From Chloroflexota bacterium (GTDB taxonomy: Bacteria > Chloroflexota > Dehalococcoidia > UBA2979), in contig JAQCKI010000007.1 of NCBI GenBank assembly GCA_027592645.1, positions 1-36,425 of the forward strand: DNA of 36,425 bases. Reading direction: 5' to 3'. The position numbers and the translations under genes are program-made. This document shows, in pieces, positions 31,284-36,425 of this stretch. How positions within the stretch are numbered: position 1 is the stretch's first letter; the number at the start of each line of letters is the position of its first letter. Under the pieces are notes generated by a model. That model was not told where the DNA came from. It was given only the letters and a program-made list of their open reading frames with translations, and searched no databases.

Positions 31284-33368
31284 CTACTGGTCGGCGATCG
31301 CGGTGGCGGATGGCTCGGTGGGGATGGTGAAGATCGCCGTGGTGCCGCGGTGGCCGTCGCTCTCCACGCGAATCCGACCACCGTGCATCTCCACGATCAG
31401 CCGCGCGATCGGCAGACCCAGGCCGGTTCCCTGCGCGGCGCGGGAGGCAGCGCGCGTCCGGTAGAACTTCTCGAACACCTGCTCTCGTTCGTCCGGTGGA
31501 ATGCCGATCCCTTCGTCGGCTACGCGCACGGTGACCTCGCCGGCCTCGCGGGTGGCGGTGACGCGCACGTTGCCGCCGGCCCGGCTGAACTTCACGGCGT
31601 TCTGGATGAGGTTCTCCAGCACCTGCCGGAGGCGCCCGCTATCAGCCCAGGCGATGGCGTCGTCGGACGCGTCGACGACCACGGTCACATCCGCCGCGAT
31701 CGCGGCGGGGCGCAGGTCCTCCACGACGCGCTGGCAGGCCAGCGCAAGATCGACCTCTTCAAGGTCGAGGTGCACGCGGCCGCTTTCGAGCGAAGTGAGG
31801 TCCAGCAGGTCGTTCACGATGTGGCGGAGCCGCTCGACGTTGCGACCCAGCAACGTCACCATCCGCTGTTGCACGTCCGTCAGGTCTCCGGCATCACCGG
31901 AGTCGAACAGATCGACCGTCGCGCGAATTGCCGTCAGAGGCGTACGCAACTCGTGGCTGACGGTCGCCACAATGTCTCGCTTGAGCCGCTCTACGTTCAG
32001 GATCTCGGTGATATCGCGCAACACGGCGACGGAGGCGCGCATCTGGCGCGCGCCTGCATTGGTGCCGTATGACACCGCAACGGTGCGCCCGTCCATCTCC
32101 AGGAGCTGGGGGACATCTGAGGATGCTGCGAGGGCCGATGACAGTCCCGGCAACAGGTCGGGCAGCGACCGTCCAACAACTTGCGCGGGCGGCACGCCCA
32201 GCAACAGCGCGGCGGCCGGGTTGCAGACGGTGCACACGCCTTTTGCGTTGAAGGCGAGCAGTCCATCGCTCATGGCAGACAGCGCGGTCTCGGCGAGGTT
32301 CTGCTGATCGGAGGCGAGACTGGTCAGGCGCTCCTGTTCGACGACGGCGTGCGACAGGCGGTCGAGCATCACGTTCACCCCGTCCGCGACGCGCGCGATC
32401 TCATCTTTGCCCTCGACGGTGACGTGATCTGCCGCGCCCCGTCCGACGACCTCCATCTCACGTCGCAGGCGCACCATCGGCTGCACCAGCCAGCGCTCGA
32501 TCCCGGTGAGGATGGCCGCCACCAGCAGCACGCCCATCCCACCGACAGCGATCATCGAGAGCGTGATGGCCTGACGGCTGAGCTCGGCCGTGTTATGTAC
32601 CTGCTCGGTACGCACCATGAACGCCGGTTCGTCGCCCAGGTCGTACGCCAACCCATACCCGACGTAGCCGTCGTCACCGGGACGGGCGATCGCGCGCCCG
32701 CTGCCGTCGAGCAGTGGCTCAAGGTCGGCGGGTATCTCGCTGCCAACTACGATGCTGAGCGTGAGCGGTGTGGCGAGGTTGCGTACGAGCCGGGCACCGA
32801 ACTCGTCGCTGATCCAGCGTCCCATGAGGAGGAACCCTCGCGGCTCCCCCGATTCGTCGTTCCGCAGAATTGCACGGGCGGAGATCAACATCGGGCCGTC
32901 TGGTAGGCGGTAGATGCCGGTGACTGCGGTCTCAGCCATCGCGCGCCGCAACAACTCGCGTCGGGCATCGTCGTGGTCCGAGAGGCCCGGGGTGGGCTCG
33001 TATGCGCCGTCATGCGAAAGCGTCTGGCTGAAGACTGTGGCACCCAACTCATCCACGATGAGAAACGCATCGATCTCCAGCGCCTCGACCAGGTCCGGGA
33101 TGACATTCCGGTCGAGGTACTCGCCCGAGCGCGATTCCATGAAGTCGTACGTGTCGGTCCACGAAGACCAGTCGCGGGTCAGTACATCGAGCGCGTCGCG
33201 CTCGACCTCGATCGCGTTCAGGACGCGCAATACGTCCCGATGAACCTCTACCCGTTCCGCTTCGTCGAGCTGCGAGGACACGGCGAAACGGTCGAACGCC
33301 GCAATCGCGCCGAGCCCGAGGACGGTGCACCCAACGACGATGATGATCGCGCGCACGCGCAGAGACAT
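31284..33368 (-). CDS. CHASE4/HAMP/PAS sensor histidine kinase
   Basis: The 694-aa membrane kinase has TM1 (about 8-24), an extracytoplasmic CHASE4 domain (about 45-255, with RDVLRVLNAIEVERDAL and DWSSWTDTY), and TM2 (about 268-290). HAMP (about 293-345) and PAS (about 358-455) domains follow. HisKA holds the phosphorylated His in SHELRTPLTA (H472), and HATPase_c has the N-box ENLIQNAVKF (N590), G-boxes DEGIGIPP and GTGLGLPI. All catalytic residues are present. It senses an unknown periplasmic ligand. It lies 60 bases downstream of cobO on the same strand, and no response regulator is in the window, so the partner is elsewhere. The stop is close to the riboswitch promoter of the thiamine operon. 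Confidence 0.95.
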   Translation of the reverse strand: MSLRVRAIIIVVGCTVLGLGAIAAFDRFAVSSQLDEAERVEVHRDVLRVLNAIEVERDALDVLTRDWSSWTDTYDFMESRSGEYLDRNVIPDLVEALEIDAFLIVDELGATVFSQTLSHDGAYEPTPGLSDHDDARRELLRRAMAETAVTGIYRLPDGPMLISARAILRNDESGEPRGFLLMGRWISDEFGARLVRNLATPLTLSIVVGSEIPADLEPLLDGSGRAIARPGDDGYVGYGLAYDLGDEPAFMVRTEQVHNTAELSRQAITLSMIAVGGMGVLLVAAILTGIERWLVQPMVRLRREMEVVGRGAADHVTVEGKDEIARVADGVNVMLDRLSHAVVEQERLTSLASDQQNLAETALSAMSDGLLAFNAKGVCTVCNPAAALLLGVPPAQVVGRSLPDLLPGLSSALAASSDVPQLLEMDGRTVAVSYGTNAGARQMRASVAVLRDITEILNVERLKRDIVATVSHELRTPLTAIRATVDLFDSGDAGDLTDVQQRMVTLLGRNVERLRHIVNDLLDLTSLESGRVHLDLEEVDLALACQRVVEDLRPAAIAADVTVVVDASDDAIAWADSGRLRQVLENLIQNAVKFSRAGGNVRVTATREAGEVTVRVADEGIGIPPDEREQVFEKFYRTRAASRAAQGTGLGLPIARLIVEMHGGRIRVESDGHRGTTAIFTIPTEPSATAIADQ

Positions 33369-33428
33369 CGTTGCCTGCCGATCGTTGCCGCAAGCACAGG
33401 GTAGGCGTGTCCTCGGCGCTTGTCCCGG

Positions 33429-34022
33429 CTAGAACTCGATGCCGGGCTGGGCGCGGATGCCCTGCTCCCGGAACGGGTGCTTGATCAACCGCATCTCGGT
33501 CACCAGGTCAGCGAACTCCACCAGCGCCTCTGGCGCGTAGCGGCCGGTGATCACGAGGTGGAGCATGGGCGGGCGGTGCTCTCGCAGCCACCCCAGCACC
33601 TCCGCCGTCTCCAGCCATCCGTAGTGGAGCGGGTAGGTGAACTCGTCCAGGACCAGGAGGTCGAACGTGCCCTCGGTGATGTGCTGCTGGGCACGCGCCC
33701 AGCCGGCGCGCGCCATCTCGGCCGACTGATCGAGGTCCTTGCTCTTCCAGGTCCAGCCGTCGCCGGCGCCTTCCACGTGAATACCGGCATCGCGCGCGGC
33801 GCGGATCTCGCCGAAGCGCGCCGTGTCCGGCTTGATGAACTGCACGACACCGACGCGCATCCCGCGCCCGCGGGCGCGGAACGCCATGCCGAACGCGGCC
33901 GTGGTCTTCCCCTTGCCGTCCCCGGTATGGACGATGACCAGCCCCTGCTTTCGCTTGGCGGCGCGCACCTCCTGCCGGTATGCCTCTGCCTCGTCGGTGG
34001 AGCCGGGCCCTTGCTGCGTCAT
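33429..34022 (-). CDS. cobO: Cob(I)yrinic acid a,c-diamide adenosyltransferase
   Basis: The 197-aa enzyme transfers the adenosyl group of ATP to the cobalt of corrinoids, giving the coenzyme form. The P-loop is GDGKGKTT (34-41). Further CobA/CobO/BtuR marks are VVQFIKP, the LDEFTYPL segment, LVITGRYAP and the C-terminal HPFREQGIRAQPGIEF. ATG 34022 overlaps the cobQ stop (ATGA); the longer frame to 34349 is antisense-type noise within cobQ. It lies in a cobalamin operon with cobQ and an aminotransferase. Confidence 0.96.
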   Translation of the reverse strand: MTQQGPGSTDEAEAYRQEVRAAKRKQGLVIVHTGDGKGKTTAAFGMAFRARGRGMRVGVVQFIKPDTARFGEIRAARDAGIHVEGAGDGWTWKSKDLDQSAEMARAGWARAQQHITEGTFDLLVLDEFTYPLHYGWLETAEVLGWLREHRPPMLHLVITGRYAPEALVEFADLVTEMRLIKHPFREQGIRAQPGIEF

Positions 34023-35518
34023 CGCCGCGCCTCCTCCAGCATCGTGCGCAACCGCCCGATGTCGATCGCCCCGCGCACCACGTCCGCGAGCCGGTCGAAC
34101 GCCGCCTCGCGCTCCGCGGCGCTCTCGATGTCTGCTCCGTCCGCGGTGCGCCCGAGCGCGCTCAGCAGCGCCCGGCGGAGGCCATCGTTGTGCAGCAGGC
34201 CGTGGAGGTACGTCCCTGCGACGCGCCCGTCGGCCGACACGGCGCCGTCCTCGTGGCCGTCGAGCGTGAGGAGCGCGGTCGCCGAGCCGTGCGTGCGGCC
34301 CATGTGGATCTCGTACCCGCGCACCTCCAGGCCGCTGGCAGCGGCCCACATGCCCTCGGTCGGACGCACCACCCCGGCTACGCGGCGTGTCTCCTTCGCC
34401 GCCGTGAACTCAGTCGTCACCGGCAGCAGCCCGAGGCCCGCGACCTCCGTGCCGGGTACCGCCTCCACGCCCTCGCGGTCGATCAGGAGTTCGCCGAGCA
34501 TCTGGTAGCCGCCGCAGATGCCGAGGACGCGCGCCCCCGCCTCGGCACGCGCGTGGATCGCGACATCTAGGCGCTGTGCGCGCAGCCAGGCGAGATCCGC
34601 CACGGTCGCCTTCGTTCCCGGGATCACGATCAGGTCGGGTGTACCGATCTCCTGTGCGGACTCCAACCAGCGCACGCGCACGCCGGGTTCCGAAAGCAGC
34701 GGGTCGATGTCGTCGAAGTTGGCGATGCGTGGCAGGCGGATCACCGCCACGTCCACCTCGTGCGCGCCGGAGGTGCTCCCACGAGCGCCGCGCTCCAGCG
34801 ACTGCGCGTCCTCATCGGCGACGCCGAGGCGCTCGATCCACGGGACGATGCCCAGCACCGGCACGCCACCGCGCTCCTCGACGACATCGATGGCAGGCTG
34901 GAGCAGCGATGGGTCGCCGCGGAAGCGGTTGATCACCAGCCCTCCGACCAGCGCGCGATCGTCGGCGTACATCAGGTCGAGCGTGCCGAGGAAGTGCGCG
35001 AACACGCCGCCTCGGTCGATGTCGCCGACGAGGAGCGTCACGGCGTTGGTATGGCGCGCGACGCGCATGTTCACGATGTCGCCGGCCTGCAGGTTCGGCT
35101 CCGCCGGGCTCCCTGCGCCCTCCACGATCACCAGTTCGTACTGCTCGCGCAGGGTGGCGAGTGCGCGCTCCACGTGGGGCCAGAGGTCGCGCTTCCGCTC
35201 GAGGAAGTCGACGCTTCGCAGCAGGCCGGCCGGGCGGCCGTCCAGCACCAGTTGCGAAGTGCGGTCGCCCTGCGGCTTCAGCAGTACCGGATTCATCTCG
35301 ACGGTGGGCTCGATGCGCGCCGCCGCCGCCTGCTCCGCCTGCGCGCGGCCGATCTCCAGACCGTCCGCGGTGACGGCGGCGTTGTTGGACATGTTCTGTG
35401 CTTTGAACGGCGTCACGCGGACACCGAGGTCCGCAAAGATGCGGCAGAGCGCCGTCACCAGCACGGACTTACCCACGGAGGAGGCCGTCCCCACCACCAT
35501 CAGCACCGGCGCCGTCAT
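34019..35518 (-). CDS. cobQ: Cobyric acid synthase
   Basis: The 499-aa glutamine-dependent amidotransferase converts adenosylcobyrinic a,c-diamide to cobyric acid (four amidations). The N-terminal synthetase domain has GTASSVGKS and PFKAQNMSNNA. The C-terminal class I glutaminase domain has the nucleophile Cys in LGICGGYQML (near residue 334) and the catalytic His in GTYLHGLLHN (near 434). ATG 35518 overlaps the stop of the aminotransferase gene (ATGA), and its own stop overlaps cobO, so the three are translationally coupled. Confidence 0.97.
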   Translation of the reverse strand: MTAPVLMVVGTASSVGKSVLVTALCRIFADLGVRVTPFKAQNMSNNAAVTADGLEIGRAQAEQAAAARIEPTVEMNPVLLKPQGDRTSQLVLDGRPAGLLRSVDFLERKRDLWPHVERALATLREQYELVIVEGAGSPAEPNLQAGDIVNMRVARHTNAVTLLVGDIDRGGVFAHFLGTLDLMYADDRALVGGLVINRFRGDPSLLQPAIDVVEERGGVPVLGIVPWIERLGVADEDAQSLERGARGSTSGAHEVDVAVIRLPRIANFDDIDPLLSEPGVRVRWLESAQEIGTPDLIVIPGTKATVADLAWLRAQRLDVAIHARAEAGARVLGICGGYQMLGELLIDREGVEAVPGTEVAGLGLLPVTTEFTAAKETRRVAGVVRPTEGMWAAASGLEVRGYEIHMGRTHGSATALLTLDGHEDGAVSADGRVAGTYLHGLLHNDGLRRALLSALGRTADGADIESAAEREAAFDRLADVVRGAIDIGRLRTMLEEARR

Positions 35519-36425
35519 CGCGCACCCCTCGCCACCGCGCCGATGGCGGCGACGAGCGCCTCGAGGTGGGCCTCCGCCGGGACGGCGATGCGGATGTGGC
35601 CGGGGAGGCCAAACGACGTGCAGTCGCGTACGGCGAAGCCGCGTTGGAGCAGCGCCCCACGCACGAGGCGGGCGTCTCCGACCTCCACGAGCAGGAAGTT
35701 CGCCTCGGCCTGAGTGACCGCCCAGCCCGCCGCCTCGCATACCGCGCGCAGCCGCTCGCGACGTGCGGAGAGGCCATCGAGCAGGGCGATGCGCTCGGCG
35801 CGCTGTACCACGGCGACGGCACCGGCGGCCTGCGCGGCGGCATCCACCGACCACGAGGGCTGTAGTGCCGCCAGCCGCGCGATCACCTCGGGCGCAGCGA
35901 CGATGTAGCCGAGGCGCAAGCCGGGCACGGCGTGCAGTTTCGTCATGGAGTGCACGACCACCACGCGCTCGCCCAGCCGCACGAGGTCATCCGGGTTCCA
36001 TGCGTCGGTGACGAAGTCGGAGTAGGCCGCGTCGAGTAGCAGCAGGGGTGCCCGTCCAGCAAGAGCACTGACGGCCTCCCGCGGTACGTAGCGGCCGGTC
36101 GGGTTGTTTGGGTTGCAGAGGACCGTCAGGGCCGCCTCGGCGATTCGAGGGTCTTCAAGCGGCGGGTCGAAGTCGGGCGGGACCGCGCACACCTCCACCG
36201 GCGCGGCACCCGCAGCGCGCGCGGCGGCGGCGTACTCGCCGAACGTGGGGCCGACGATCGCGCAGGTGTCGCCCGCACGGAGGTAAGCGTGCGCCACGAG
36301 GTGGATCGCGGCGGTCGCGCCGGGCGTCACCAGTAAGCACGACGGGTCGATGCCGCTCGCCCGTGCGATCGCGTCGCGCAGCGGGGCGGCGTCGGGCGGC
36401 GGGTAGCGGTCGAGCGCTGCCTCCC
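35515..36425 (-). CDS. cobD: Class I/II aminotransferase, CobD/CobC-like threonine-phosphate decarboxylase (partial, start beyond window)
   Basis: The frame is open to the window edge; codons before the internal GTG at 36330 read on to EAALDRYPPPD, a normal fold-type I N-terminal segment, so the true start lies outside. PLP-fold marks include LCNPNNPTGRYV, LLLDAAYSDF, the Schiff-base Lys in VHSMTKLHAVPGLRLGY, and the late Arg in HIRIAV. In cobalamin clusters this family makes (R)-1-amino-2-propanol O-phosphate from threonine phosphate. The overlap with cobQ supports that role; histidinol-phosphate aminotransferase (HisC) is the alternative from sequence alone. Confidence 0.85.
   Translation of the reverse strand, partial: EAALDRYPPPDAAPLRDAIARASGIDPSCLLVTPGATAAIHLVAHAYLRAGDTCAIVGPTFGEYAAAARAAGAAPVEVCAVPPDFDPPLEDPRIAEAALTVLCNPNNPTGRYVPREAVSALAGRAPLLLLDAAYSDFVTDAWNPDDLVRLGERVVVVHSMTKLHAVPGLRLGYIVAAPEVIARLAALQPSWSVDAAAQAAGAVAVVQRAERIALLDGLSARRERLRAVCEAAGWAVTQAEANFLLVEVGDARLVRGALLQRGFAVRDCTSFGLPGHIRIAVPAEAHLEALVAAIGAVARGAR

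Noticed and set aside
34022-35854. Long N-terminal extensions of cobO and cobQ frames
   Set aside because: The extensions lie over neighbouring genes and are Arg/Gly-rich; ATGA overlaps give clean starts.
1-36425. CRISPR arrays, tRNA, rRNA, insertion sequences or phage genes
   Set aside because: Looked for regularly spaced repeats, cloverleaf and integrase/transposase signatures and saw none.

Overview
The window is one stretch of a G+C-rich bacterial chromosome. It has tightly packed genes on both strands and no sign of phage, insertion sequences, CRISPR arrays, rRNA or tRNA. The mix of gene types suggests a Chloroflexota-like organism (Thermomicrobia/Dehalococcoidia type): a MalT-type ATPase fused to a SARP/BTAD output module, a pbpC plus alpha-2-macroglobulin pair, an EF-G paralogue, a CCAEP-tail radical SAM protein, and DUF302 and CHASE4-kinase proteins. 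This assignment is an inference from gene content, not a phylogenetic result.

Layout. 1-4.5 kb: a large TPR-containing STAND regulator with a winged-helix/BTAD output domain (interrupted by an apparent one-base frameshift), then an 11-bp-periodic direct repeat, a 33-codon gene for a secreted mini-peptide, and an HDOD protein. 4.5-6.3 kb: an unknown 352-aa protein and inorganic pyrophosphatase. 6.3-9.1 kb (minus): an MFS transporter and a B12-type radical SAM protein with a CCAEP tail. 9.2-13 kb: a dipeptide/oligopeptide-type ABC importer (lipoprotein and two permeases) with no ATPase genes beside it. 13-15 kb (minus): a MarR regulator and an MFS exporter. 15-18.3 kb: a small beta-rich protein, a second HDOD protein and an EF-G-like GTPase. 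18.3-26.7 kb: a PBP1C-type peptidoglycan synthase (also frameshifted) followed after 4 bases by a 1977-aa thioester-less alpha-2-macroglobulin. 26.8-28.1 kb: three small genes (DUF302, an unknown basic protein, and a free-standing kinase-dimerisation hairpin lacking its histidine) with a long RNA hairpin between two of them. 28.1-31.3 kb (minus): a TPP-riboswitch-controlled thiamine/pyrimidine uptake operon. 31.3-36.4 kb (minus): a CHASE4 sensor kinase downstream of cobalamin genes (aminotransferase, cobQ, cobO).

Most interesting. (1) The opening region looks like a self-contained peptide-signalling circuit: a TPR/BTAD regulator, a SARP-like heptamer repeat with 11-bp period, and next to it a short gene whose product is almost all signal peptide and would release a hexapeptide EVIWPW. 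(2) A 73-aa protein resembles the HisKA_3 dimerisation helices of NarL-family kinases, with Arg in place of the phospho-accepting His. (3) The thiamine operon carries a complete TPP aptamer plus a hairpin that would mask the first gene's ribosome binding site. (4) Tandem TACAnnTGTA-like sites, the BlaI/MecI/CopY operator core, lie upstream of the penicillin-binding protein. Two apparent frameshifts in otherwise intact long genes should be checked against reads before they are called biology.
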